A DNA stretch of 64,000 bases, taken from Malania oleifera (lineage: Eukaryota > Streptophyta > Magnoliopsida > Santalales > Ximeniaceae). Positions 46,357-57,864 of this stretch are shown piece by piece (within the stretch, counting starts at the first letter, position 1; each line of letters opens with the position of its first letter). The stretch lies in NCBI RefSeq assembly GCF_029873635.1, contig NC_080428.1, positions 61,367,957-61,431,956 of the forward strand, in the 5' to 3' direction. The notes under the pieces are model-generated. The model did no database searches. It was not told where the DNA came from and saw nothing but the letters and a program-made list of their open reading frames with translations. A program made the translations under genes and the position numbers.

Positions 46357-47218
46357 TGTTGGCCTAACATGGCTTTCGATTGTTGTTTTTATGATAACAA
46401 ATAAAGGTTAATTTAACAAGTTGTTTAAGTGATGATATTTCAGGAAACCTTACATGATAGAAGTCAACAGGATCAAAGAAATGAAAGTTCAAGATCACAA
46501 GTACCATGCAGTATACTCCATCAACAAAGTGATCAAAAGAAAGCTCAAGAGGACCAAGATGTTCAAAACATATGGAAGCTTAAAGAATATTGAAGCTTAA
46601 GTATAAGAGAATTCAAAGTAAAGATATGAAAACTTCAAGCTTAGAGAGATTTTATGTCTTTAGGATGACTTATGTAAGTACTTCATTATAAATATCATTT
46701 TGAAATGTTTTGAAGCTTATTAGGGGTTGATATGGAATTAGAGACCTTATTTTGAAAACCCTGGAAAATGCTTTTTAAAAGTAACAAATCAAGATGGTTA
46801 AGAGTTTTGAAGCTAACTTGAAAAAACAGTATTTATAACTATTCAAGCGACTAAGCTTTAGACCTCAGGCGCCTAAAGATTTTCCTAAACTGATTTCGAA
46901 CAGGCCGTGTAGGTCCAAGCGACTGGCCCTTGAAACCTCAGTCGCCTGACCCTATTTTAAACTGAAAATTTAGTTGTGTTCAAAAGGATCAAGCGACTGA
47001 CCCCGAAGCTTCAGGCTCCTAACCTTCATTAACGGCTATTATTTTTAAAGTTTTTAAAATTCAAATTTATATTGCTTGTGCCCCAAACTTCATATAAACT
47101 TGGGAAACACTCCGAGTAACTTGGGTAACACGAATTAAACATTTTTTGAGCCTACAAATACATGATTTCTCAAATCAAATCAGTACCAAGAATTGAAAAT
47201 CTGTTTTCAAGCCATATT

Positions 47219-47317
<99 letters not shown>

Positions 47318-47445
47318 TCTCTTGCTTACACATTCTTACTAAGAATTTCTGAGCTACACTAAGTCTCTAAGCACTCTTCTCTAAGCTCAAACCTTTGAGT
47401 TACTGATTCATATCAAGAGAAGAATTCCGATTGAAATTAGGATAG
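46357..47445 (+). mobile_element. Terminal family B LTR of the array, truncated
   Basis: It starts TGTTGGCCTAACATGG and, unlike the three units, continues past gaagattttcc (46885) into real LTR sequence. That sequence matches 13825-14210, including the array of GGCGACTG motifs (46845-47025) and gagcctacaaataca near 47150 in place of a TATA box. A 92-bp CT microsatellite lies at 47221-47312. It breaks off near 47445. Confidence 0.85.
47221..47312 (+). repeat. (TC)46 microsatellite
   Basis: An uninterrupted TC dinucleotide run of 92 bp lies in the leader part of the family B LTR, where the LTR at 13313 has only scattered ctct. It is likely length-variable. Confidence 0.98.
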
Positions 47446-48812
47446 CTTCTCAAGAGGGGGGGTGAATTGGATTTTTAAAAATATTTCAATTTTAATACTT
47501 TGTTTTTCAACAATCACAACAAGTAAATACAAAATCAATTCAACCACAACCAATCAACAATATAATCAAAATCTTGATATTTGTATCAATAGCCCTGTAA
47601 AAAATTGTAAAGCACGCTGAATTTATGTAAACCCTGTGTTTATTCCAAACTCACAATTCTTCTTAGTGTTTAGTTTTTAAACAAACTTTCAGATTAATAA
47701 GTTTAGGATGATCAACCAACGTAGTCCCTTTCGGTTTCCGCAATCAATGCTGATCAAGCCAAAACAAATTATCCTCTGGTCTATTTAACAACCATACACT
47801 CAAAATTAACAATTTAAAGCATACACGCAGGTTGTAAGTATTGCTGAAAAATAAAGAGTAAGGAAGAAAAGAGAGACACAAGGTTTTATGAGGTTTGGCT
47901 TATACCCAGCCCACGTCCTCGCCTTTGGCAAACCACCAAAGGATTCACTAGTTTAGTTCTGTCGACGGGTGGAACAACACCGATTAAAATCACTCCTTCC
48001 ATTAGGCTAGAGCCTGCCTCTCCAAACGATATTCCCTCATTTGGTCCAATGATTCTGCAACCTTGAATCATCTATAAACAAGAACCACGATAGAGAAAAG
48101 TTTGTGTACAAGAAAATACTCTCACAGCAGAGTAGGTTAGTACAACATTTAGCACAAGTATACTTCAAAGTAATTCAAATATAAAAGAATTTGAAGCTCA
48201 ATACTGAATTTAGATCACCAAATATCTTTCAAGTATTGAAAGATTCAGACTTTGAAAGCTTTACTTCGGAGTTTGAATCAGCAACAATTCAGTATTTGAA
48301 GTTGGATAAACACAAGAAAGTTTGAGAGCTTTTTAGAGAACTTTGAATGCTGGAAATTTCTTGGTGTATAAAATCTTTGAAGTTTAGGGCTATTTATAGA
48401 TGTTTTAAAAGTAATTCCTTACCCCCAAAGTTTCCTTGAAGTAATCCCCAAATTTTTCAAAATAGTAGTGCCCAAAAAATTCATTTAAAAAATCTTCCCA
48501 TTGGTAATTTTTAAACCACTATTCGAGTGGCAGTCGCCTGTCATAGAAGAAACTTACAACACAGAACAGTGGCAGTTACCTGCCAGAACCCAGGCAGTCG
48601 CTTAGCATGACCACCCAGGCGCCTGGCTATGTTCAGGCAGTTGCCTAGCACCCTACTGCCTCTTTGAGAATTTTTCATTTAATTTGGGCAGTCGTCTGCC
48701 ACATGAAGGTAATCGCCTGGCCCTTCTGTTTTACTAAAAAACTTTTCTTTTTAAAACCCTTCTTTTCTTTGATTTAAAAAACATACTTTTAGGGTTTTAA
48801 TTCTTTCCTGTA
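47446..48812 (-). mobile_element. Truncated copia-type LTR related to families A and B
   Basis: Near its start it has the aagagggggggtgaattgg signature of family A ends. Near 47830-47960 it has a block (gaggtttggcttataccc, then ggcgggtgg-like gacgggtggaacaac) shared on the opposite strand with 14480-14580. A CAGGCGCCTGG motif array lies near 48530-48720. The usual TG start is damaged, and the far end joins a gypsy RNase H sequence at about 48812, so it is incomplete. Confidence 0.65.
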
Positions 48813-49334
48813 GAGTAGGCTGGCAATACATACTGGGGTGTTACTCTCCATCAACTCAATGCCAAGTCTCTCCAGGTCCATCATGATTAGACGCTGGATC
48901 TCCATAGCTACTAACGCTGATACTCCAGACTTCCTGCTCAGTGCATCAGCTACCACATTTTCTTTCCCCGGGTGATAACTAATGGTACAGTCAAAATCTT
49001 TAATCAACTCTAACCACCTTCTCTGTCTCATATTCAATTCCTTCTAGGTGAAGAAATACTTCAAACTCTTGTGGTCAGAGAAAATCTCGCACTGCTCACC
49101 ATATAGATAATGCCTCCAAATTTTCAGTGCGTGTACTACTGCAGCCAACTCAAGATCGTGGGTAGGGTAGTTCTTTTCGTACTCTTTCAACTGTCTAGAT
49201 GCATACGCTACTACCCTGTCATGCTGCATCAACACACAGTCAAGCCCCTTTAAGGATGCATCACTGTAAATAGTATACCCCTCACCCCCAGATGGGATGA
49301 TCAATACCAGCGCCGTGACTAATCTCTGCTTCAT
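48813..49334 (-). pseudogene. Ty3/gypsy RNase H, truncated
   Basis: Read on the minus strand, catalytic-type residues are visible in [15 protein letters not shown], in the [16 protein letters not shown] helix and in [13 protein letters not shown] stop then interrupts before [15 protein letters not shown], and [18 protein letters not shown] follows. Sequence stops in the RNase H-integrase linker at about 48813, where the neighbouring LTR begins. Integrase and the 3' LTR are absent. It is the downstream part of the gag-pol at 49390-51783. Confidence 0.88.
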
Positions 49335-49389
49335 CTCTTGAAAGCTCTGCTCACAGCTATCGTCCCACTCAAATCTTCTGGACGGTAAT

Positions 49390-50269
49390 AACCGGCTAGC
49401 CCCAAGAAACTCCTGATCTCCTAGACGTTCCTCGGTCTAGCCCAGTTCACCACCGCCTCAATCTTACTAGGATCTACAGAAATTTTGTCTCCTGAAATGA
49501 CATGCCCCAAAAACACAACTTTCTCGAGCTAGAAATCACATTTACTGAACTTGGCATACAGCTTCTTCTCCCTGAGCATCTGTAAAACCCACCTCAAGTG
49601 TATCTCATGCTCCTTATAGCTCCTCGAATAGACCAGTACATCATCAATAAAAACAACTACGAATTGGTCTAGGTATTGTTGGAAGACTCTATACATCAAG
49701 TCCATAAATACTACAAGAGCATTCGTCAGACCAAATGGCATAACAAGAAACTCGTAATGCACATACCTGGTCCTGAAAGCCGTCTTCGATACATCTTCTG
49801 CTCTCACCTTCACCTGATGGTAACCTGATCTGAGATCGATCTTAGAGTATACCCGTGTACCCTGGAGCTGATCAAATAAATCGTCGATCCGGGGTAGAGG
49901 ATATTTGTTCTTGATGGTCACTTTATTAATTTCTCTGTAATCTATACATATCCTCATAGACCCGTCTTTCTTCTTTACAAAAAACACTGGAGCTCCCCAC
50001 AGAGATACACTAGGCCGTATGAAGCCTTTATCAAGTAAGTCCCACAACTGGTCTTTCAATTCTACCAACTCTGCCGGCACCATTCAGTATGGTGCTTTAG
50101 AAATCGGCGTTGTACCTGAAAGTAGATCAATAGAAAAATCTACTTCACGATCAGGCAGCAAACCTGGTAACTCATCCGGAAACACGTCTATAAATTCTTT
50201 CACCACAGGCGTATTAATAGGCTTTAATTCATTTTCTGACATTTCCTTCACAAAAGCTATGAATCCCAT
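49390..50269 (-). pseudogene. Ty3/gypsy reverse transcriptase
   Basis: The minus strand shows the pre-RT stretch (VFPDELPGLLPDREVDF), then the RT domain: [61 protein letters not shown], and the active-site FIDD at about 49636-49650. A stop lies after PISKAPY at 50084 and another at 49529, followed by VFLGHVIS and SFLGLAGYY. The motifs fit plant chromovirus-like (Tekay/Del) elements, but no chromodomain region remains to confirm this. It is non-functional. Confidence 0.88.
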
Positions 50270-50362
50270 ACAACCATTCTAGAGCAGTCTCCTCGCCTGA
50301 ACTGCGGAGACCATCTGAGGTAAGGATTGCACTCATGACCCTGCAAATCTAAATTATGGTTT

Positions 50363-50737
50363 CTATGGAGGTCTGAATATCACTTCTCTAGCACGGCAGT
50401 TTATAATAGCAGAATTAGCAGCTAGCCAATCCATGCTGAAAATAATGTCAAACTCGTGCATATCTAATACCACCAAATCAACAGATAAAATCTTCCCCTG
50501 AACATCAAATGGACAACCACAAAGTACCCTGCTACATCTCACTGCTGACCCGGTCAGTGTAGCCACTAACAGCTTGACATCTAATGATTGCGTTTCCGCC
50601 CCACATAACTTAACATACTCCAAGGACACAAAAGAATGTGTGGCACCAGAATCAAAAAGTGCAATAACTTTAAATGAAAACATACTAACAGTACTTGTCA
50701 CCACGTCGTCGGCCGCCTCAGCATCGCCCGTCGTCAA
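50363..50737 (-). pseudogene. Ty3/gypsy aspartic protease
   Basis: The retropepsin active site is seen as ALFDSGATHSFVS (about 50635-50664), with the later hydrophobic strand FDIIFSMDWLAAN typical of this family (usual form GMDWL). The region lies between the gag knuckle and RT as expected. A stop after FRPP at 50363 and several others separate it from RT. Confidence 0.88.
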
Positions 50738-50819
50738 AGCGAAAACTCTGGCTGGGGCCGTATTCCTCTACTGGCCTCCTCGTGGTGGCTGGTAACCTCC
50801 TCGTGCAAGTCTAGGAGCA

Positions 50820-51783
50820 GGAGCAGTACCAGTATGTGTTGAACACTCCCTCATCATATGTCCTGACTCCCCACACCTATAGCAGACACCTTACCCGGCA
50901 CGACACTCCCCCAGGTGTCTCTTCCCACAAGATGGGCAAGCTGGAGATGGCTGGGCACCCTGGAAACCGCGATTCCCAGTCTCCTGCCTCTGGCCTCTAT
51001 AATAGCCACCTCTCTTCCATGTACCACGTCCACCCCCCTACTGGGAACCAGAAGGTATGGATCTCTTCTTCTGTCTCTGCTCCTCAGCCTCCAACCGATC
51101 ACCAATCTCTGCTATAGTGGCTCTCTCCACTAGCTCAGCGAAGTTCTGCAACTTCAGTATCGATACCTGCTTGTATATTTCTCTTCTCAGGCCTCTTTCA
51201 AACTGTCATACCTTCTTCACCTCATTTGGAATAATGTACGGGGCGAAGCAGGATAACTCAATAAACCTCGCCGCGTACTACTGTACCGACAGCTGTCCCT
51301 ACTTCAGATTCAGGAACTCTGCAATCTTAGCCTCCCTAAGACTGGAAAATATCTATCAAAGAAAATCTCCTTGAACCGCTCCCATGTCATTTCCACAGGA
51401 ACAATCCTCTGTTGCTTTAACAATCTCACCGCCGACCACCATCTCTCGGCCTCCCCAGTTAGTTTATAGGTGGCAAACAGCACTCTCTGCTCCTCTAAAC
51501 ACTGTAGTACTACAAATATCTTTTCCATCTCCTGCACCCAATTCTCAGCGACTGCAGGATCCGTTCCTCCTGAGAAAGCTAGATGACTCATCTTAATAAA
51601 CTTCTCTATCGAGCTACCGTGGCCTGCCGATGGACCACCCTGTTCCCTCGAACTCCTGAAAATTTCTGCCATAACTTGCTGTGCTACGCTGCGTAAAACT
51701 GCATCTGAATCACTACCCGCAGCGCCTGAGGGTCCAACACCCTCACTCCCACTGGCGTGGGCACTATTTCCACCGAGGTCCAT
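50820..51783 (-). pseudogene. Ty3/gypsy gag with CCHC zinc knuckle
   Basis: The start codon is at 51783, about 320 bp inside the 5' LTR. The N-terminus is Gly/Ser-rich. The capsid core shows [21 protein letters not shown] and [12 protein letters not shown], then [15 protein letters not shown] frame change and stops follow near 51320-51180. The CCHC knuckle (CYRCGESGHMMREC) is at 50843-50884. It encodes the structural protein of the same element as the protease and RT downstream, but is broken. Confidence 0.88.
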
Positions 51784-52089
51784 CTTGAAAGAAGAAATAA
51801 CTTAACTCAAAACCTCTTTGCCTACGTGTGTCCCCCAACTCATATAGTATATTCTCCTAACTAACTTATCACTCCTGATCTTAATTTAAGGTTCAATCCT
51901 GCAACCTAGATACCCAACCCGACGATAGTTTATCATGACTTTCCTGAAATCGTCACTCCAGGAAAATCATACAAACCACCACGGAAGTCCAGCATCTAGA
52001 CTACAAAACCAGACCTCAAATAATCCTCTTATACTACACTGTGGTATTATTACTGCTGCACTCTAGAGTCTACAGAACCTAGTATCCTA

Positions 52090-52102
52090 GGCTCTAATAC
52101 CA
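52090..52102 (-). promoter_or_regulatory. Primer binding site, initiator tRNA-Met type
   Basis: The minus strand reads TGGTATTAGAGCC two bases after the LTR end at 52105. It has the same 13 bases as the primer site of the copia-type element at 25425-25437. It sets 52105-54316 as the 5' LTR of the minus-strand gypsy element. Confidence 0.88.
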
Positions 52103-53028
52103 AATGTAACGTCCCTCAATTTATAAGTATATAATGTCACATAATAGGTAAAATGGTCAACCCGAACCCATGGATAGCGGGGACACCTATCAAACACAGC
52201 GGAAAACCTAGCAACAATAAACGTAAAATCTCAAACATCCAATCATAAAACATAATACCAGAACTTTCTATTAACATCAATATACTGTTTATATGTACAA
52301 TCTCCAAAAAGTCAAAAAAAAACATCACTAGGACCATACAACAAAAATTTCCTAGTCCTAGTTCGACGCTTACCCTTCTAGTAGGGAAGCACCAATCACT
52401 CAACGGCGGCCCTGACCCGCCGGTCTCTCTGGGTTAATATGTTAATGTTGGGGGTGAGACACTTCTTAGTAAGGGAAAATAAACTAAATACAGCTGTGTG
52501 GCAACATGAACATTTAAAGTGCTTATATATATACAATACATTTCATAATTCTAGAAATAATTATAATATCATACTGGATGATCATGTACTTTCATATTTA
52601 TTAATAAATCATAACATTCATAAGCATCTGTTATCACTGTAATAACATACATAAAAACCATTTGTTGTAACTATAGTACTGAAAATATACCCAAGATGAA
52701 TAGCTAGCTAATGTCATGTATTACCCCCCATGACGGGTTGTGCAGCCCGAAGGCGAGACCCGACAATGGCTGGCCGACCACTGCCGGATCAAATATGTCT
52801 GTAAGTACGATGGGCTCGCCACACCCTGGTCCGAACTGCTAGGTAGACGTCCACACTCTACTGAAAGCCACATCGACTATCCATTTCCCATCCCCTCGTG
52901 GGACGGTTAGCACTAATCTGAAGTAGATATCTGATCTACACATATAGCTACGGTACCGAGCCCTGAACTGAACTAAACTAACATCCTGGTTGTAATAACA
53001 TATAATACATGAACATACATAATATCAT

Positions 53029-53171
53029 CACGGCCTCGTGCCGAAAACATAGATACGGCCTCGTGCCGAAATCATACGTATGGCCTCGTGCCAAAATCAT
53101 AGTAAATACAGCCTCGTGCCGAAACATAAATACGGCCTCGTGCCGATAACATACATATGGCCTCACGCCAA
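53029..53171 (-). repeat. GC-rich minisatellite in the gypsy LTR
   Basis: Seven units of about 20-24 bp share cggcctcgtgccgaaa with variable catacata spacers. The unit is itself an imperfect palindrome. It occupies the middle of the LTR like the unrelated-looking 29-bp repeat at 3546-3697. Confidence 0.85.
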
Positions 53172-53866
53172 AATCGTTTCAGGTATATATATTCTGAAAA
53201 CAACTCATTTATCATATATTCATCAAACTCAGTATAGCATAATTCGTCTTTTCAAAATACCTGAAAATATGCTTTGCTCGTAAAATCATTCATATCCTGA
53301 TTTGCTTCACATAAAAATAATGTTCATGTCACACATGTGCTGTTAAGTCTTACTTCATATTTTAAAATCATCATTTCTGGCATCTTATACATACATATAC
53401 ATTTTCATCACAATAGCAGTATTTTCCAATCATACATTTCATATGTAATATACAAAGATAGCATTGGCTTTTCTGAAAATAAATGTGCTCATAATTAATA
53501 ATAATATGCATGGAAAATTTCTACTTTAGTTTATTCCCTTATCTGACTACTGAGAAAGCCCCCTAATATCCTAGCCTGACCCCCGTAGGATTTCCTACTC
53601 AATACCCTGAAACTCAAAATTTCCAGTATTAATCATCAGTATTTTCATGCTTACATCAATTTCTATAACTACCTCAAAGTCTAATTTGGCTTAAAAAGCC
53701 TTACCTCAACTCTGGGATGATTTCCAACTTCGTTTTCCCAACGATCCGCTCCAGCAAACTTGCAGGGAACTTCGCCAAGAGCGTCGTGGTAGCCTCAAAT
53801 CTTTGATCTAGCGTAAAACTAGCCCAAAATCGAAGAGAGAGAGTGAGAGGGCCGAAGAGGAGAGAG

Positions 53867-53897
<31 letters not shown>

Positions 53898-53948
53898 GAG
53901 CATGAAAAATGAATAAACAATCGGATTTTTCATATTTATAGGCGGCGA

Positions 53949-54235
53949 AATTCGTTGACGAACCCGACCTTCGTCGACGAGTTCTTCACAAATTTCGTCG
54001 ACGAAATCCAGTCTTCGTCAACGAAATTCAGTCGGCTCCAGAACCCCTCTCGGTAATTCTTCGTCGACAAAGCCCTTTGTTCGTTGACGAAATCCTTTAA
54101 GCCTTCGTCAACGAAACCCTGTGTTCGTCGACGAAATCTTTAAAGCCTTCGTCGACGAAACCCTGTGTTCGTCGACGAATTCAGGTAGTTTCTTAAAAAT
54201 TATTTTATTCCCCAAATGCATTGTCGTCGATGAAG
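53949..54235 (-). promoter_or_regulatory. CGTCGACG motif array, gypsy 5' LTR
   Basis: About twelve copies of ttCGTCGACGaa occur at roughly 20-25-bp spacing and end about 10 bp from the TATA box at 53933-53940 (minus strand). Some pairs sit back to back with a ccctgtg spacer. Confidence 0.65.
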
Positions 54236-54316
54236 TCTACGGCCTCTTTTTGTTTTTGTCTCTATTTCCCTCTCTCTTTATTACTCAAATTTCCAATTTA
54301 AATTTGGGTCGTTACA

Positions 54317-54621
54317 AAAAGGACTCAATTTAAAAATACCAAGACTTAGTTTAAAATACCTGGGACTCAATTTAAAAATATTTGGACTCTCTTTTTAAAT
54401 AAAAAATAAAAAAAATAAAAGAACTTAATTTTGAAAAGAACTCAATAAAAAATAATCAGGACTCAAATTTGAAATAAAACAGGACTCAATTTTGAAATAA
54501 ACCAGGACTCAATTTTGAATAAACCGAGACTCGATCGGATCCTCTTATTCTCTAGAATAAAGTCATTCTTTATTACGAAGGGTTTCCTCAAAAAGGCCTG
54601 GTTAAAATTGGGGTGTCTACA
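54317..54621 (+). mobile_element. Probable end of an unrelated LTR with a degenerate tandem repeat
   Basis: About ten degenerate units of aggactcaattttgaaataaacc fill this stretch. It ends ttggggtgtctaca at 54621, a common type of plant LTR end. No partner was found. The copia gag fragment begins at the next base. Confidence 0.5.
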
Positions 54622-55116
54622 ATGGCGAAAGTTAGAAAGCCGGTACATGTCCAAATCACTCAATAATAAACTTTTTCTTAAGCAGCGTCTTTATTGGCTT
54701 AAGATAGTTGAGGGATCAAACTTAGATCAACATATCAATGCCTTTAATAAAATCATAAGTGATTTGATGAGAGTTGATGTTATGTTTGATGAAGATATAA
54801 GGCGTTGATGTTGTTAAACTCTTTGTCGTCGACTCATACCTATGAAAATCTGGTTATCGCTCTTACACGGGGAAAAGAGACTCTTGATTTAAAAGAGGTA
54901 ACAAGTGTCTTGCTGAATTTTCATCTAAGGTTGGAAATATGTGATGAAGGAGAAGGACTTGTGGTGAAAGGTAATAATGAGCATGGTAAAGGAAAATTCA
55001 AAAGTGGGTCAAGTCAAAAATCTCGCACTCAATCCAAGAAAAAAGGAAATCCAGTGTTATAAATGCAGTCAAAAGAGGCATGTGAAACCGGAGTGTCTGG
55101 ATTGGAATAAGGGAAA
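54622..55116 (+). pseudogene. Copia (Tnt1-like) gag, N-terminus missing
   Basis: It enters gag mid-domain (KLESRYMSKSLNNKLFLKQR, LDQHINAFNKIISDLMRVDV, UBN2-type), with a frame change near 54805 (SSTHTYENLVIALTRGKETL). It then has a Lys/Ser-rich stretch and a CCHC knuckle (CYKCSQKRHVKPEC, 55055-55096), in which the usual glycine is arginine. It is the start of the Tnt1-like remnant that continues to 60337. The 5' LTR and gag N-terminus are absent. Confidence 0.88.
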
Positions 55117-55573
55117 TGCTGAAAAGAATGAGAGGATTTTGAAGTCAGTGAATGTGGTTCAAGAAGAAGGTTCAATTTGCAGCGGTGGTGATGTTCTTTC
55201 AGTTTCATCGGGGTCGGAAAATCTTACGAACTCTTGGATACTTGATTTGGCATGTTCTTACCACATGACTCCTAAAAAGGAGTGGTTCAACACTTACAGG
55301 TTAGTGAATTTAGGTTCAATTCTTATGGGTAACAATGTTTCTTGTAAGATCATTGGCATAGGAAGTGTTAAGATAAAAATGTTTGATGGTGCTATGAGAA
55401 CCTTGAGCAAAGTAAGACATATACCGGAGTTGAGGAAGAGTTTGATATCACTTGGCACTTTGGATTGTAATGGTTTCAATTACAAGTCCAAAGGAGGAGT
55501 TATGAAAGTATGGAAAGGAAATCTGACGGTGATGAAAGGGCAAAAGTTAGATGGGAATATCTACACATTGTAG
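55117..55573 (+). pseudogene. Copia protease
   Basis: The frame stays open from gag. The active site reads SWILDLACSYHMTP (about 55234-55275), where the family normally has DSA, so the serine after the catalytic aspartate is replaced by leucine. Then come RHIPELRKSLISLGTLDCNG and VMKGQKLDGNIY, typical of Tnt1-like polyproteins. TAG at 55571 ends the frame. Confidence 0.85.
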
Positions 55574-56503
55574 GGAACTACTATTGTAGGTGGAGCTACA
55601 GTCGTAGATGTTGAATCTGATGAGACCGTCTTGTGGCTTATGCATCTTGAGCATATGGGGGAACATGGTATGAAAGAATTACACCAGAGGAAACTCTTGA
55701 AGGGTTTGAAATCATGTCAGTTGGACTTTTACAAGATATGTGTTCTTGGAAAACAAAACAAGGCAAAATTTAAATCATCTACACACAAGATGAAAGGTAT
55801 TCTTGATTATGTACATTCCTATGTTTGGGGTCCGGTTAGAGTTGCATCAAAGCGTGGACATGTGTATTATGTGATTTTTATTGATGATTACTCACAGAAA
55901 GTCTAGGTATACTTCATGCGACATAAGTTTGATATGTTTGCTAAGTTCAAGATTTGGAAGGCTAAAGTGGAAAACCAGATGGGGAGGAGAATCAAATGCT
56001 TGAGGTCGGATAATGGGACCGAGTACGCTGATTCTCAGTTTATGTAGTTTTGTGAGTAGTGGGGCATTAAGAGACACTTTACCATTCACCGAACACCTCA
56101 ACAAAATGGTGTGGCAGAAAGGATGAACCGGATTCTGACTGAGAGAGCTCGATGTCTTCGGCATAATGTAGGGCTACCAAAGAACTTCTGGGTCGAGGCA
56201 GTTAGTATGGCTAGTTTTTTTATAAACCAATTACCAAGGGCATCACTAAAGGGTAAAGTGGCAGAAGAGGTATGGACGGAAAGTGCAGTAGACTACTCTG
56301 AATTGAAAGTATTCAGGTGTCCAACCTATGTTCATGTGTCTAGTGAGGAGAGGTCTAAGCTTAACCAGAAGTCTCGTCATTGCATATTTTTGGGATATCA
56401 AAAGAGTGTAAAGGGGTACAAGTTGTGGGATCCATTGGCAAACAAGGTGGTGATTAGTAGGAATATATTCTTTGATGAGAAGGCTATGGTGAAGCGTACT
56501 TAA
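55574..56503 (+). pseudogene. Copia integrase
   Basis: The zinc module is damaged: LWLMHLEHMGE lacks the first histidine, and YKICVLGKQ lacks one cysteine. In the core, HSYVWGP has tyrosine where the first catalytic aspartate is expected. RSDNGTEY and NGVAERMNR keep the other two acidic residues. Stops occur at about 55904, 56045 and 56057. The C-terminal stretch CIFLGYQKSVKGYKLWDP is well kept. It is clearly dead. Confidence 0.88.
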
Positions 56504-57864
56504 GAGTGTTATGAATAGAAACAGGAGCCTGAAAGCTGAGGTAGTGATGAACATGTTGTGCAGGTGGAGTTGGAAACTCAAGGCAACGGAAATGATCATG
56601 GTCCTATGGTTGCAGGGAATTCTAGCTCGAGAAATCAACAAGTTGATGATCTTCCTATACAGAAATCTAGACGCACTATCAGACTTCCGCCAAGGTATGG
56701 GTTTGAAGAGTTAGTGTCTTATACTTTTCTTACCAGTTACAATGATTCAACTACATTTCAAGAGGCAGTGCACGGTCAAAAGAAAGTAGATGGATGGGAG
56801 CAATGATTGAAGAGATGAAATCACTACATAAAAATCAAACTTGGGAGTTGGTGGAGCTTCCAGATGGGAAGAGACTGATAGGTTGCAAATGGGTATATAG
56901 GAAGAAGCAAGCAATTTCAGAAAAGAAAGGAGAAAAATTCAAAGCAAGTTTAGTGGCAAAAGGGTACTCACAGAAGAAGGGGATAGACTATGATGAGATC
57001 TTTTCACCTGATTGTGTTGGGGTTGGTAGCTCATTATGATCTTGATTTGGAACAAATGGATGTGAAGACATAACATATCTATATGGTACAGCCGGAGGGA
57101 ATCAATGAACCAGGGAAAGAAAACTTAGTTTACAAGTTGAAGAAATCTCTTTATGGACAGAAACAATCTCCAAGGCAATGGTATAAAAGATTTGATTCCT
57201 ACATGATCAAGATTGGCTACAAAAGGTGTGAGTATGACTGTTGCGTATATGTGAACAAACTTGATGATGGTTCTCTTATTCTCTTGTTATTGTACGTTGA
57301 TGACATGTTGATAGCTACAAAATATTTAACTGAGGTTAATTAGCTAAAGGAACTGTTGCAAAGGGAATTTGACATAAAGGATCTTGGCTCAGTCAAGAAA
57401 ATACTTGGGATGGAGATTCATCGAAACTGAACTGCAGGGAGGTTATGGCTATATCAGGGCAGTTATGTGCATAAGGTGTTGGAGAGGTTTAGTATGGTTG
57501 ATGCAAAACCAGTGTGTACACCTCTAGCGAGTCATTTTAAGTTGTCTATTACAAATTGCCCAAGTACAGATGAGGATATCGGGGACATGTCAAAGGTCCC
57601 CTATGCTAATGCTATGGGGAGTTTAATGTATGTTATGGTGTGTACAAGGCCAGATTTGGCACATGCTGTAAACGTGGTGAGTAAGTTTCTCTTTAATCCA
57701 AGAAGACAACATTGGAAAGTCGTCAAATGGATATTCAGATACTTACGGGGTACATCAGTATATGGCATTATGTTCGGCAAACAATAGGGTTGTCCTTCAG
57801 TTATGGAGTTTGTTGATGCTGACTATGCAGGAGATATAGATAACCGAAGGTCTACAATGGGTTA
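56504..57864 (+). pseudogene. Copia reverse transcriptase
   Basis: It has the RT entry motifs (NQTWELVELPDGKRLIGCKW, KARLVAKGYSQ-like KASLVAKGYSQKKGIDYDE). Small deletions follow near 57015-57070 and remove the usual TAFLHG region. Then come YKLKKSLYGQKQSPRQWYKR, the active site LLYVDDM (about 57286-57306), and YANAMGSLMYVMVCTRPDL. It leads into the RNase H start (EFVDADYAGDIDNRRSTMGY), which is split at 57864 by a solo LTR. Stops at 57341 and elsewhere disable it. Confidence 0.88.

Larger units (their letters stand above)
52105..54316 (-). mobile_element. 5' LTR of the gypsy gag-pol element
   Basis: On the plus strand it starts TGTAACGTCCC and ends GGGTCGTTACA (2212 bp). On the minus strand it has a CGTCGACG array (53949-54235), a TATA box (53933-53940), a CT-rich leader (RC of 53838-53898), a donor-like GAGGTAAGG near 53703, a GC-rich minisatellite (53029-53171), the CACAACCCGTCATG block near 52735, and the late gtctcacccc block near 52455. 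It ties the coding-less gypsy-type solo LTRs here to a Ty3/gypsy gag-pol. Confidence 0.92.

Noticed and set aside
47162-47362. Open frame of repeated Leu-Ser
   Set aside because: It is the translation of the TC microsatellite at 47221-47312, not a gene.
50019-51600. Plus-strand open frames opposite gypsy gag and protease
   Set aside because: The minus strand carries clear gag, protease and RT motifs. The plus-strand translations have none.
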